From: Streptomyces griseus subsp. griseus
GTDB lineage: Bacteria; Actinomycetota; Actinomycetes; Streptomycetales; Streptomycetaceae
Length of the DNA: 64,000 nt
NCBI RefSeq assembly: GCF_003610995.1
Contig: NZ_CP032543.1
Span: 1,054,001 to 1,118,000, forward strand
Reading direction: 5' to 3'
Of the stretch, positions 8,454-23,813 are shown in pieces. Every line of letters starts with the position of its first letter. Position 1 is the first letter of the stretch. The position numbers and the translations under genes were made by a program. The notes below the pieces were generated by a model. That model searched no databases, had not been told where the DNA came from, and worked only from the letters and a program-made list of their open reading frames with translations.

Positions 8454-8473
8454 GTGAGACATCAACGTCTCAC
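8454..8473. promoter_or_regulatory. TetR-type palindromic operator
   Basis: Perfect 7-bp arms GTGAGAC and GTCTCAC flank a 6-bp ATCAAC spacer. The site lies 18 bp upstream of the TetR start codon. Another GAGAC half-site sits at about 8436-8441. This is the expected place and form for TetR autorepression. Confidence 0.7.
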
Positions 8474-8613
8474 CGACGGGAACGCGGCAGCCCAGAGGGG
8501 CGAGGCGGGGGTGCGTGACGGGCGCCGCGAGGAGCTGATGCTCTTCGAGCATGCCCTTCGAGCAGTGGGGGCGGCAGGAGGCGAACCCACTCCTTGCCAC
8601 TTTTAACTTATAG

Positions 8614-10164
<1,551 letters not shown>

Positions 10165-10286
10165 ACCGGCTGGGCCTGCCTGGCTACGGCCCCCGGCACC
10201 GGTGGGGCGAACCGGCCGGACCCGCACCGCCCCCACCACCCACCACCCACCACGCCGACACTCCGGAACGGAACGGAACGAACGCC

Positions 10287-12452
10287 GTGAACCCCCTCCC
10301 CACCAGCGCATTCCACCTCCCCGACCGCCTCTCCCCCAAGGCCGACCCGGCCCTGATCGCCGCCGACGAGCAGCACTTCGCGGCCATCGGCCGCACCCTG
10401 GACGAGTCGATCGCGGAGCTGACCGGCCGCCTCGACGCCGAGCGCCGGGCACCCGGCGGCACGGGTCGGCAGGCGATGGACCGGGATGCCGAGATCCACC
10501 GGCTCACCGCCCGCCTGCGCACCCTGCGCCGCTTCGGCCTCGATCTGTGCCTCGGGCGCATGGTCGCCGAGGACGGCTCCGGCCCCGTCTACGTCGGCCG
10601 GCTCGGCCTCACCGACCGCGAGGGCCGCCGGCTGCTGGTCGACTGGCGCTCCCCCGCCGCCGAGCCCTTCTTCGGCGCCACCCACGCCCACCCGATGGGC
10701 CTGACGAGCCGCCGCCGCTACCGCTGGACGGGCGGCCGGATCAGCGACTACTGGGACGAGGTGTTCGCCCCGGACGCCTTCGCCGGGCATGCCGCACTCG
10801 ACGACCAGTCCGCGTTCATCGCGAGCCTGGGCTCCAACCGGTCGGAGCGGATGCGGGACGTGCTCGGCACCATCCAAGCCGACCAGGACGCCATCATCCG
10901 CGCGAGCTCCCGGGGCGCGCTCGTGGTGGACGGCGGCCCAGGGACGGGAAAGACGGTCGTCGCCCTGCACCGCTCCGCCTACCTCCTGTACGCCGACCCG
11001 CGCCTCGCCCACCGCAGGGGCGGCGTCCTGTTCGTCGGGCCGTCCCGGCCCTACCTCGGGTACGTCGCCGATGTCCTGCCGAGCCTCGGGGAGGAGGGCG
11101 TCCGGACGTGCACCCTGCGGGACCTGGTGGAGGAGGGCGCCACGGCGGCGGCCGAGGCCGACCCGGAGGTGGCCCGGCTGAAGGCGTCGGCGGAGCTGGT
11201 GCGGGCGGTCGAGGCGGCCGTCCGGTTCTACGAGGAGCCGCCCACCGAAACCCTGACGGTCACCACGCCCTGGTCCGGTCTCCGGCTCACCGCCGCCGAC
11301 TGGGCCGTGGCGTTCGAGGCGGCCGGACCCGGCGCCGTACACAACGAGGCACGTGACCAGGTCTGGGAGGAGCTGCTCACGCTGCTGGTGGAGAAGCACG
11401 ACGGTGATGACGTCTCCCCGGATCTCCTCCGCAAGGCGCTCGGGCAGGACAGGGAGCTGGCCGCCGTCTTCGACCGGGCGTGGCCGCTGCTGGACGCGGC
11501 CGAGCTCGTCGGGGACCTGTGGTCGGTCCCCGCCTACCTCCGCATGGCCGCCCCCTGGCTCACCCGGGACGAGGTGCGGCTGTTGCAGCGCGCGGACCCG
11601 CAGGCCTGGACGGTCTCCGATCTGCCGGTCCTGGACGCGGCGCGGCAGCGGGTCGGCGACCCGGAGGCGTGGCGGCGCAGACGTCGGCAGGAGGCGGCCG
11701 TGGCCGCCGAACGCGCGGGCATGGCCCAGGTCATCGACGCTATCCTCGCGGACGAGACCCTGGTCGACGCCGATGTGGACAGCGAGGGCGCGCTGGTGAT
11801 GCTGCGCGGCGAGGACATGAAGAACACCCTGGTCGACCCGGCCGCTTCCACCGGCACCGAACCGGACCGGCTGGCGGGGCCGTTCGCGCACATCGTCGTG
11901 GACGAGGCGCAGGAGCTGACCGACGCCGAGTGGCAGATGCTGCTGGCTCGGTGCCCGTCGCGAAGCTTCACCATCGTCGGGGACCGCGCCCAGGCCCGGC
12001 ACGGGTTCAGCGAGCCGTGGCGGGAGCGGCTGGAGCGGGTCGGTCTCGACCGGGTCGCTCTGGCCTCCCTGACCGTCAACTACCGGACGCCGGAGGAGGT
12101 CATGGCGGAGGCCGAGCCGGTGATCCGGGCCGTGCTGCCGGACGCCAATGTGCCGACGTCGATCCGTTCCGGCGGTCGGCCCGTCGTGCACGGGCACGTG
12201 GGCGACCTGGCGTCGGTCCTGGACACCTGGCTCGCCGCGCACGCGGAGGGGATCGCCTGTGTCATCGGCGATCCGACGTTCCGGGGGACGTCCCGGGTGC
12301 GGTCACTGACGCCTGAGCTGTCGAAGGGCCTCGAATTCGATCTGGTGGTGCTCGTCGGCCCGGAGGCGTTCGGTGAGGGCGTCGAGGGGGCGGTCGACCG
12401 GTACGTGGCGATGACGCGGGCGACCCAGGAGCTCGTCGTCCTGACGGGCTGA
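10287..12452 (+). CDS. helR: HelR/HelD-like RNA polymerase-associated helicase-like protein
   Basis: The 721-residue SF1-like ATPase has an N-terminal charged, probably coiled-coil arm (about residues 20-75) of the kind that enters the RNA polymerase secondary channel. Walker A is GGPGTGKTVVALHRS (about 210), Walker B is HIVVDEAQELTDAEW, and there are C-terminal helicase motifs TVNYRTPEE, SKGLEFDLVVL and YVAMTRATQELVV. HelR displaces rifamycins from RNA polymerase; adjacency to rox and the RAE favours HelR over general HelD. The GTG at 10287 follows repeated GGAACG. A GTG overlapping the rox stop (10161) would add a low-complexity Pro/His segment and is less likely. Confidence 0.83.
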   Translation: MNPLPTSAFHLPDRLSPKADPALIAADEQHFAAIGRTLDESIAELTGRLDAERRAPGGTGRQAMDRDAEIHRLTARLRTLRRFGLDLCLGRMVAEDGSGPVYVGRLGLTDREGRRLLVDWRSPAAEPFFGATHAHPMGLTSRRRYRWTGGRISDYWDEVFAPDAFAGHAALDDQSAFIASLGSNRSERMRDVLGTIQADQDAIIRASSRGALVVDGGPGTGKTVVALHRSAYLLYADPRLAHRRGGVLFVGPSRPYLGYVADVLPSLGEEGVRTCTLRDLVEEGATAAAEADPEVARLKASAELVRAVEAAVRFYEEPPTETLTVTTPWSGLRLTAADWAVAFEAAGPGAVHNEARDQVWEELLTLLVEKHDGDDVSPDLLRKALGQDRELAAVFDRAWPLLDAAELVGDLWSVPAYLRMAAPWLTRDEVRLLQRADPQAWTVSDLPVLDAARQRVGDPEAWRRRRRQEAAVAAERAGMAQVIDAILADETLVDADVDSEGALVMLRGEDMKNTLVDPAASTGTEPDRLAGPFAHIVVDEAQELTDAEWQMLLARCPSRSFTIVGDRAQARHGFSEPWRERLERVGLDRVALASLTVNYRTPEEVMAEAEPVIRAVLPDANVPTSIRSGGRPVVHGHVGDLASVLDTWLAAHAEGIACVIGDPTFRGTSRVRSLTPELSKGLEFDLVVLVGPEAFGEGVEGAVDRYVAMTRATQELVVLTG

Positions 12453-12464
12453 CGAGCTCCTGGG
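12424..12464. terminator. Terminator hairpin overlapping the helR 3' end
   Basis: Perfect 14-bp arms CCCAGGAGCTCGTC and GACGAGCTCCTGGG flank a 13-nt loop. The left arm is inside the last codons of helR and the right arm begins within its stop region. It separates convergent helR and the aldo/keto reductase gene. Confidence 0.75.
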
Positions 12465-12474
12465 GCCTGGCGGA

Positions 12475-13446
12475 TCAGTGCCAGGGCAGGGCCGCGCGGT
12501 GGCGCCAGTACGACTCCGGCTCCTCCACCAGGGCTTCCAGCCGCTCCCGCTGCTCCTCGTCGAGGTCGACGACGGCCGCGTGCAGGTTCCCGGCGAGCTG
12601 GTTGACGGTGGCGGCTCCGGAGAGGACGACCCCGGCCCAGGGCTGGTGCAGGACGAGCGCCAGGGCCACCGCGTCGCCGCCCACCCCCGCGTCGGCGGCG
12701 ATCTCGCGGAACACCGCGGGCGCCTCGTCCCCGGCCAGGCGCCCGTTGGCCATGCCCTCCTTGACGATCACGGTGAGCCCGGCCTCGTGGGCCTCGGCGA
12801 GGGCGGGGGCGGCCGAGGTCTCCAGGGCGTTGTAGGTGGCCTGGACCGTACGGAAGAGGGGGTTGCCGTCGACCGTGAGCGCGAGCGCGGCCCGGATGGC
12901 GTCGGCCTGGTGGGGGCCGCTGGTGGAGAAGCCGACGGCGACCCCGTCGGCGGCGAGGGCGGCCAGGCGCTCGTGGAGTTCCTTGTCGGCGAGGGCCGGG
13001 CTGTCCGGGGTGAGCGAGTGGATCTGGTAGAGGTCGAGTCGGTCGCCGAGGAGTTCGCGGGTCTCGGCGCGCTGGCGCTCGAAGGTGGCGAGGCTGTGGT
13101 CCTTGACCTCGTGGGCCTCGGCGTCGGTGCTCCAGTCGGCGGTGTAGGTGTACCCCCACTTGGAGCCGACGACGAGGTCGGTGAAGGAGGGCCGGGCGTC
13201 CAGCCACTCACCGAGGAACTCCTCGGCGCGGCCGTAGGAGCGGGCGGCGTCGACGTACCGGACGCCCTGCGCGTACGCCGCGTCCAGCAGCTCGTGCGTA
13301 CGGGCGCGCAGGTCCTCCACGTCCCGGCCGTCGGAGAAGTCCCGGTCGCGGTGGAGGTTGATGTATCCGGGCCTCCCGACGGCTGCGAGGCCCAGTCCGA
13401 TGTGGGCGGTCGGGGTCGTCGCGGTGGCCAGGGCGGTGAAGGGCAT
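12475..13446 (-). CDS. Aldo/keto reductase
   Basis: The 323-residue protein is an NADPH-dependent oxidoreductase with a TIM-barrel fold. The catalytic Asp and Tyr are in VRYVDAARSYGRAEEFLGEW, the Lys in VVGSKWGY, and the His region in LDLYQIHSLTP. The C-terminal LSGAATVNQLAGNL region is the usual cofactor-binding end. The ATG at 13446 is chosen over 13506 because GAGGAG precedes it. The substrate is unknown. It stands alone between helR and the arginine genes. Confidence 0.88.
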   Translation of the reverse strand: MPFTALATATTPTAHIGLGLAAVGRPGYINLHRDRDFSDGRDVEDLRARTHELLDAAYAQGVRYVDAARSYGRAEEFLGEWLDARPSFTDLVVGSKWGYTYTADWSTDAEAHEVKDHSLATFERQRAETRELLGDRLDLYQIHSLTPDSPALADKELHERLAALAADGVAVGFSTSGPHQADAIRAALALTVDGNPLFRTVQATYNALETSAAPALAEAHEAGLTVIVKEGMANGRLAGDEAPAVFREIAADAGVGGDAVALALVLHQPWAGVVLSGAATVNQLAGNLHAAVVDLDEEQRERLEALVEEPESYWRHRAALPWH

Positions 13447-13527
13447 CGCGGGCTCCTCGGGGTCGGTTGCGGATACTCCTACCCCGGTCAACGTAGCCCG
13501 CGACACCTTTCGTACACCTGCGACGAC

Positions 13528-13590
13528 ACCGTACGTACGCGTCCGGCGTCACCGTACGTATGGGTCCGCCGTCACCGTACGTACGCCGGG
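13528..13590. repeat. 23-bp tandem repeat, 2.7 copies, upstream of the aldo/keto reductase
   Basis: Units begin at 13528, 13551 and 13574 with ACCGTACGTA, and the first two continue through a G-rich segment ending CGTC. Each holds the self-complementary GTACGTAC or a one-base variant. The array lies in the short gap between the argH stop (13615) and the aldo/keto reductase start. It could be an operator array or a simple repeat expansion. Confidence 0.7.
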
Positions 13591-13614
13591 CGCACCCCGG
13601 CACGCACGGTGCGG

Positions 13615-16348
<2,734 letters not shown>

Positions 16349-16375
16349 GGGTTTCTCCTTACGGTGCAATCACTG

Positions 16376-16409
16376 ATGGGTATAACTATGCGGTACTCCG
16401 TATGCTTTG
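16376..16409 (-). promoter_or_regulatory. ARG-box-like operator/promoter region of argG
   Basis: An AT-rich island stands out in high-GC DNA. On the minus strand it reads GCATACGGAGTACCGCATAG followed by TTATACCC. The GCATA repeats resemble ArgR boxes, and the position just upstream of argG fits arginine repression by the ArgR encoded nearby. Confidence 0.5.
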
Positions 16410-16953
16410 TCAAAAGACCAGGTCAGAGCGGCGTGGGTGGCTTACACGGCGAGAAAAGCCGCCGCTGTCTGACCGGAAGGCCTCTGGCATCGGCACCTGA
16501 TCACGGGGCGGGGGACACGGTGGACGGATGCGACGGGGAGACCCTGAGGGCCGTGGAGCGGGTGCGCGAGGAGGCCCGGACCGCACCGGAGTTGCGCTCG
16601 CTGCTGGTGGTGCGGTGCTCCGGCCGGGCGGGGCCGGTGCGTGACCGGGCCCGGGTGCTGCCGGCCGGGCTGCCCGGGAGCGAACTGCTCCCCCTTCGCC
16701 GAGCTGATCCTGCTGCTGTCGCGCCGCACCCGGGGGCGGTTTCGCCCGGTCCCTGCCGGAACGCGCCCCGCGGGAGGTTCCGGCGGCGGACGCCGTGGCG
16801 CTGACGGCCCACCAGGACCGGGCCACGTACCGGCCGGCGCACCGGATCGCGGTGGGCCCGCCGGGCGTCGGCACACCTCGGGCGGGGCGGCCGCTGGGCC
16901 GTACGGAGCAGGTCCGGTGGGGCGGCGGTGCCGGCCGCCGTACGGTCCGGAGC
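16410..16953. other. 545-bp stretch without an intact gene; possible decayed coding DNA
   Basis: No ORF with a plausible start and ribosome-binding site spans this stretch. Fragments on the plus strand look coding-like in different frames: GETLRAVERVREEARTAPEL near 16530-16590, PFAELILLLSRR near 16695-16730, and VPAADAVALTAHQDRATYRP near 16780-16840. That pattern fits a frameshifted remnant of one gene. The family is not recognised. The end of the stretch holds the promoter of the next gene (TACGGT seven bases before its ATG). Confidence 0.35.
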
Positions 16954-17658
16954 ATGCGCCGACCTCTGCTGACCTTCGCCGTACTCCTCACCCTGGCCCT
17001 CGGCTCCCTCGGGGCCGGGCCCTCCGACACCCCGTCGCTCCCGGACCGGCTGGCGGACACCGGTGGCGGCTCCCAGCTCATCACCGCCGAGGCCCCGGAC
17101 ACCGCCTCCACCACCGGCACGGTGACCTGGTGGGAGCGGCGCGGGGGCCGGTGGGTGGCGGCCGGGTCCGCGCCCGCGAGGTTCGGGGCGAACGGGCTGG
17201 CCGAGGGCGCCACCCGCGAGCAGGGCACCAGCACCACGCCGACCGGCCTGTACGACCTGCCCTACGCCTTCGGCATCGAGGACGCCCCGGCCGGGACCAC
17301 CTATCCCTACCGCAAGGTGAACGACGACTCCTGGTGGTGCCAGGACAACGCCTCGCGCGCGTACAACCGCTGGGTGGAACCGCGCCCCGCCGACTGCCGG
17401 GCGGACGAGGCCGAGCACCTGGTCACCTACGGCACGCAGTACGCCCGCGCGCTGGTCATCGGTTTCAACTACGAGAGGCCCGTACGCAACCGGGGCGCCG
17501 GGATCTTCCTGCACGTCGACGGGCGCGGGGCGACGGCCGGGTGCGTCTCGGTCCCGGCGGAGGCCATGGCCGAGATCCTGGCCTGGGCGGCCCCGGAGCG
17601 GCGGCCGCACATCGCGGTCGGGACCAGCTCGGGCCCGACCGCGATCACGCGGTACTGA
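16954..17658 (+). CDS. Secreted L,D-transpeptidase (YkuD)-like protein
   Basis: The 234-residue protein has an N-terminal signal sequence (RRPLLTFAVLLTLALGSLG). The C-terminal half has the YkuD-like catalytic end, with His in IFLHVDGRGATAGCVSVPAE and Cys in the TAGCVS motif. Such enzymes form 3-3 cross-links in peptidoglycan or modify it. The central YDLPYAFGIEDAPAGTTYPY region matches the family (substrate-side strand). The ATG at 16954 is chosen because the signal peptide begins there. It lies convergent with argR and separates it from argG. Confidence 0.75.
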   Translation: MRRPLLTFAVLLTLALGSLGAGPSDTPSLPDRLADTGGGSQLITAEAPDTASTTGTVTWWERRGGRWVAAGSAPARFGANGLAEGATREQGTSTTPTGLYDLPYAFGIEDAPAGTTYPYRKVNDDSWWCQDNASRAYNRWVEPRPADCRADEAEHLVTYGTQYARALVIGFNYERPVRNRGAGIFLHVDGRGATAGCVSVPAEAMAEILAWAAPERRPHIAVGTSSGPTAITRY

Positions 17659-17668
17659 ACGGAACGGT

Positions 17669-18208
17669 TCAGCGGTCGTTCTGAGCGAGCCTCAGCAGGT
17701 GATCGGCGAGCGCCTGGCCGCCGCTCGGGTCGCGGCTGATGAGCATCAGCGTGTCGTCGCCCGCGATCGTGCCGAGGATGTCGTGCAGTTCGGCCTGGTC
17801 GATGGCCGAGGCGAGGAACTGGGCGGCGCCCGGCGGCGTACGGAGCACCACCAGGTTGGCCGAGGCTTCCGCCGAGATGAGCAGTTCGGCCGAGAGCCTG
17901 CGCATCCGCTCCTCCTTGGCCGAGCCGCCCAGCGGCGCCTGCGGGGTGCGGAATCCGCCCTCGCTCGGCACCGCGTAGATCAGCTCGCCGCCGGTGTTGC
18001 GGATCTTCACCGCGCCCAGCTCGTCGAGGTCGCGGGAGAGCGTCGCCTGGGTGACGCTCAGCCCGTCGTCGGCGAGGAGCTTGGCCAGCTGGCTCTGCGA
18101 GCGGACCGGCTGCCGGTTCAGGATGTCCACGATCCGGCGGTGGCGGGCGGTGCGGGTCTGCGGCACGGAGGGCCCGCCGTGGTCGGTCTCCTGCTGCGCC
18201 TCGGTCAT
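17669..18208 (-). CDS. argR: Arginine repressor ArgR
   Basis: The 179-residue arginine-responsive repressor has an N-terminal winged helix ([20 protein letters not shown], with [19 protein letters not shown] as recognition region). The C-terminal hexamerisation and arginine-binding domain carries [20 protein letters not shown]. It lies downstream of argD in the argCJBDR order, so it is likely autoregulated with the operon. The ATG at 18208 (MTEAQQE) is the natural start; further upstream the frame overlaps argD. Confidence 0.96.
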   Translation of the reverse strand: MTEAQQETDHGGPSVPQTRTARHRRIVDILNRQPVRSQSQLAKLLADDGLSVTQATLSRDLDELGAVKIRNTGGELIYAVPSEGGFRTPQAPLGGSAKEERMRRLSAELLISAEASANLVVLRTPPGAAQFLASAIDQAELHDILGTIAGDDTLMLISRDPSGGQALADHLLRLAQNDR

Positions 18209-18233
18209 CGTCGTCGCCTCATTCTCCGGAGGG

Positions 18234-19438
<1,205 letters not shown>

Positions 19439-19442
<4 letters not shown>

Positions 19443-20368
19443 GATTCCCCCTGTTCAGGCCCTGTGTGTACGTCGATGGGGGCGTCCGGCACGACCATCG
19501 TGCCGATGCCCTCGTCGGTGAAGATCTCCAGCAGGATCGAGTGCTGGACCCGGCCGTCGATGACACGGGCGGTCTCGACGCCGTTGCGTACGGCGTGCAG
19601 GCAGCCCTGCATCTTGGGGACCATGCCGCTGGACAGCTCGGGCAGCAGCTTCTCCAGCTGGGTGGCGGTGAGCCGGCTGATGACGTCGTCGCTGTGGGGC
19701 CAGTCCTCGTACAGACCCTCGACATCGGTGAGGACCATCAGCGTCTCGGCGTTCAGGGCGGCGGCGAGCGCGGCGGCCGCGGTGTCGGCGTTGACGTTGT
19801 AGACGTGGTGGTCGTCGGCGGAGCGGGCGATGGAGGAGACGACCGGGATACGGCCGTCGTCCAGCAGCGCCTGGATGGCCCCGATGTCGATGGCGGTGAT
19901 CTCACCGACCCGGCCGATGTCGACGGACTCGCCGTCGATGGTGGGCCGGTGCTGGGTGGCGGTGATGGTGTGGGCGTCCTCGCCGGTCATGCCGACGGCG
20001 AGGGGGCCGTGCTGGTTGAGGAGGCCGACCAGCTCGCGCTGGACCTGTCCGGCGAGCACCATCCGTACGACGTCCATCGCCTCGGGGGTGGTGACCCGCA
20101 GCCCGGCCTTGAACTCGCTGACCAGGCCCTGCTTGTCGAGTTGGGCGCTGATCTGCGGGCCGCCGCCGTGCACGACGACGGGCTTGAGACCGGCCTGGCG
20201 CAGGAAGACGACGTCCTGGGCGAAGGCGGCCTTCAGCTCCTCGTCGATCATGGCGTTGCCGCCGAACTTGATGACGACGGTCTTGCCGTTGTGCCGGGTC
20301 AGCCAGGGCAGCGCCTCGATGAGGATCTGCGCCTTCGGGAGTGCGGTGTGCTTCCGCGCGGCGCTCAT
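19439..20368 (-). CDS. argB: Acetylglutamate kinase ArgB
   Basis: The 309-residue amino-acid kinase phosphorylates N-acetylglutamate. The motifs [12 protein letters not shown] and [15 protein letters not shown] bind ATP and substrate, and [18 protein letters not shown] is the conserved C-terminal segment. The ATG at 20368 overlaps the argJ stop (ATGA); the frame is open further upstream but this start matches homologues. It is translationally coupled on both sides. Confidence 0.96.
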
Positions 20369-21519
20369 GAGCTGTACGCGCTGTTCTCGTGGACGTAGTC
20401 CGCGGTGAGGTCGTTGGCCCAGATGACGGCGGACTCGGTGCCCGCCGCGAGGTCGGCGGTGACCTTGACCTCCCGGTAGCGCATGTCGACGAGGTCGCGG
20501 TCCTCCCCCACGCCGCCGTTCTTGCAGACCCAGACGTCGTTGATGGCGACGTTGAGCTGGTCCGGCTCGAAGGCCGCCTTCGTCGTGCCGATCGCGGAGA
20601 GGACACGGCCCCAGTTGGGGTCCTCTCCGTGGATGGCGCACTTGAGGAGGTTGTTACGGGCGATGGACCGGCCGACCTCGACGGCGTCGTCCTCGGTGGC
20701 CGCGTTGATCACCTCGATCCGGATGTCCTTGGAGGCGCCCTCGGCGTCCCCGATGAGCTGCCGGGCGAGGTCCGCGCAGACGGCCCGGACGGCCTCGGCG
20801 AACTCGCCCTGCTCCGGGGTGATGCCGCAGGCGCCGGAGGCGAGCAGCAGCACGGTGTCGTTGGTGGACATGCAGCCGTCGGAGTCGATCCGGTCGAAGG
20901 TGGTCCGGGTGGCCTCGCGCAGGGCGGCGTCCAACTGTGGGGCTGCCACATCGGCGTCGGTGGTGAGGACGACGAGCATGGTGGCGAGGCCCGGGGCGAG
21001 CATGCCCGCGCCCTTGGCCATGCCGCCGACGGTCCATCCCTCGCCGCCCGCGACGGCCGTCTTGTGCACGGTGTCGGTGGTCTTGATGGCGATGGCGGCC
21101 TTCTCGCCACCGTGCTCGCTGAGGGCGGCGGCGGCCTTCTCGATGCCGGGGAGGAGCTTGTCCATGGGGAGCAGGAGCCCGATGAGCCCGGTGGAGGCGA
21201 CGGCCACCTCTCCCGCGCTGTGCCCCTCCAGCACCTCGGCGACCTTCTCCGCCGTGGCGTGGGTGTCCTGGAATCCCTTGGGTCCCGTACAGGCGTTGGC
21301 GCCGCCGGAGTTGAGGACGACGGCGGTGACCTCGCCGCCCTTGAGGACCTGCTCGGACCAGAGCACCGGCGCGGCCTTGACGCGGTTGGAGGTGAAGACG
21401 CCCGCGGCGGCGCGACGAGGCCCGTTGTTGACCACGAGGGCCAGGTCCGGGTTACCGCTCTCCTTGATCCCCGCGGCGATGCCCGCCGCCGAGAATCCCT
21501 GTGCTGCCGTGACGCTCAC
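20365..21519 (-). CDS. argJ: Bifunctional ornithine acetyltransferase / N-acetylglutamate synthase ArgJ
   Basis: The 384-residue protein transfers acetyl from N-acetylornithine to glutamate, recycling the acetyl group. It is made as a precursor that self-cleaves before the Thr in the conserved [17 protein letters not shown] segment (about residue 180). [20 protein letters not shown] and [16 protein letters not shown] are family motifs. It starts at GTG. An 88-bp gap holding a G/C-rich repeat separates it from argC. Confidence 0.96.
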   Translation of the reverse strand: MSVTAAQGFSAAGIAAGIKESGNPDLALVVNNGPRRAAAGVFTSNRVKAAPVLWSEQVLKGGEVTAVVLNSGGANACTGPKGFQDTHATAEKVAEVLEGHSAGEVAVASTGLIGLLLPMDKLLPGIEKAAAALSEHGGEKAAIAIKTTDTVHKTAVAGGEGWTVGGMAKGAGMLAPGLATMLVVLTTDADVAAPQLDAALREATRTTFDRIDSDGCMSTNDTVLLLASGACGITPEQGEFAEAVRAVCADLARQLIGDAEGASKDIRIEVINAATEDDAVEVGRSIARNNLLKCAIHGEDPNWGRVLSAIGTTKAAFEPDQLNVAINDVWVCKNGGVGEDRDLVDMRYREVKVTADLAAGTESAVIWANDLTADYVHENSAYSS

Positions 21520-21607
21520 TGCATCTCCTTGTTCGCTTCTCCGGCCGCGCTGCGCGGCGGCGCGGCATTCCTGGCCCTCCGCAGCCCGGCGGCTGCGCGC
21601 TCGTCGC

Positions 21608-22691
<1,084 letters not shown>

Positions 22692-22747
22692 CAGTGCCCG
22701 GTGTGCGGAACGGGGCCGGTGCCCCCGCCCCGCGTACCCTCTTCCCC

Positions 22748-23704
22748 GTGCCCGGCTCACCCCCGTACCACGTCGCCGTCCTCGTGCTCGAAGGCGCGAA
22801 GCCCCTCGATGTCGGGATCCCCGCACAGGTGTTCACGACCCGTGCGAGCATGCCGTACGAGGTGCGGGTGTGCGGGGCGGCGCCCGGTCTCGTGGCCGGT
22901 GGGGACGGGCTGTCGTACGACGTCGCCCACGGGGTCGAGGCGCTCGTGTGGGCCGACATCGTCTTCGTACCCGGCTACCGGCACCCGGACCGTGACGACC
23001 CGCCGCCGGCCGTCGTCGACGCGCTGATCGCCGCCCACCGTCGCGGCGCCCGGCTCGCGGCCATCTCCACGGGGGCCTTCGCGCTCGCCGCCACGGGGCT
23101 CCTCGACGGCAGGCGGGCCACGACGCACTGGCACTACACACGGGCGCTCGCGGCGAGGCACCCGCTCGTCCGGGTCGACGAGAACGTCCTCTTCGTCGAC
23201 GAGGGCACCGTGCTGACCTCGGCCGGGGCCGCTTCGGGTATCGACCTGTGCCTGCACATCCTCCGGGGTGATCTGGGGGTCGCCGCGTCGAACCATGCGG
23301 CGCGGCGGCTGGTGGCGGCCCCCTACCGCAGCGGCGGTCAGGCGCAGTACGTGCCGCGCAGTGTGCCCGAACCGCTCGGCGAGCGGTTCGCCGCCACCCG
23401 GGAGTGGGCGCTGCACCGGCTCGCCGAGCACCTCACCCTCGACACCCTCGCCCGGCACGCGGCGGTCTCGCCGCGTACGCTCTCGCGGCGCTTCGTCGAG
23501 GACACCGGGTACACGCCGATGCAGTGGGTCATGCGGGCCCGTATCGACGTGGCCCGTGAGCTGCTGGAGCGTTCGGAGCGGGGCATCGAACAGATCGCCG
23601 CCGACGTCGGTCTCGGCACCGGCGCCAATCTGCGGCTGCACTTCCAGCGCATCCTCGGGACGACGCCGAGCGAGTACCGGCGGACCTTCGCCCCGGGCGA
23701 CTAG
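22748..23704 (+). CDS. GlxA-type AraC-family transcriptional regulator (DJ-1/PfpI domain + HTH)
   Basis: The 318-residue protein has an N-terminal DJ-1/PfpI-like domain (VAVLVLEGAKPLDVGIPAQV to TVLTSAGAASGIDLCLH, the latter holding the nucleophile elbow region without Cys). The C-terminal AraC HTH is TLDTLARHAAVSPRTLSRRF with GTGANLRLHFQRILGTTPSEY. The GTG at 22748 is chosen; a TACCCT hexamer seven bases upstream suggests leaderless transcription. It is divergent from argC and lies 109 bp before the GAPDH gene, which it may control. Confidence 0.88.
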   Translation: MPGSPPYHVAVLVLEGAKPLDVGIPAQVFTTRASMPYEVRVCGAAPGLVAGGDGLSYDVAHGVEALVWADIVFVPGYRHPDRDDPPPAVVDALIAAHRRGARLAAISTGAFALAATGLLDGRRATTHWHYTRALAARHPLVRVDENVLFVDEGTVLTSAGAASGIDLCLHILRGDLGVAASNHAARRLVAAPYRSGGQAQYVPRSVPEPLGERFAATREWALHRLAEHLTLDTLARHAAVSPRTLSRRFVEDTGYTPMQWVMRARIDVARELLERSERGIEQIAADVGLGTGANLRLHFQRILGTTPSEYRRTFAPGD

Positions 23705-23813
23705 AGCCTGGCGCGATCCTTTCGGACCGTGGCGATCACGCCGCTGTCGACGGCGGACGGCGCGCGAGAACCTGGTGGCGAACCCGCAGGGACCGGAAGG
23801 GACACCACCACTC

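Noticed and set aside
13528..13590. Tandem repeats considered as a CRISPR array.
   Set aside because: The repeats are contiguous 23-bp units without unique spacers, and no cas genes are present.
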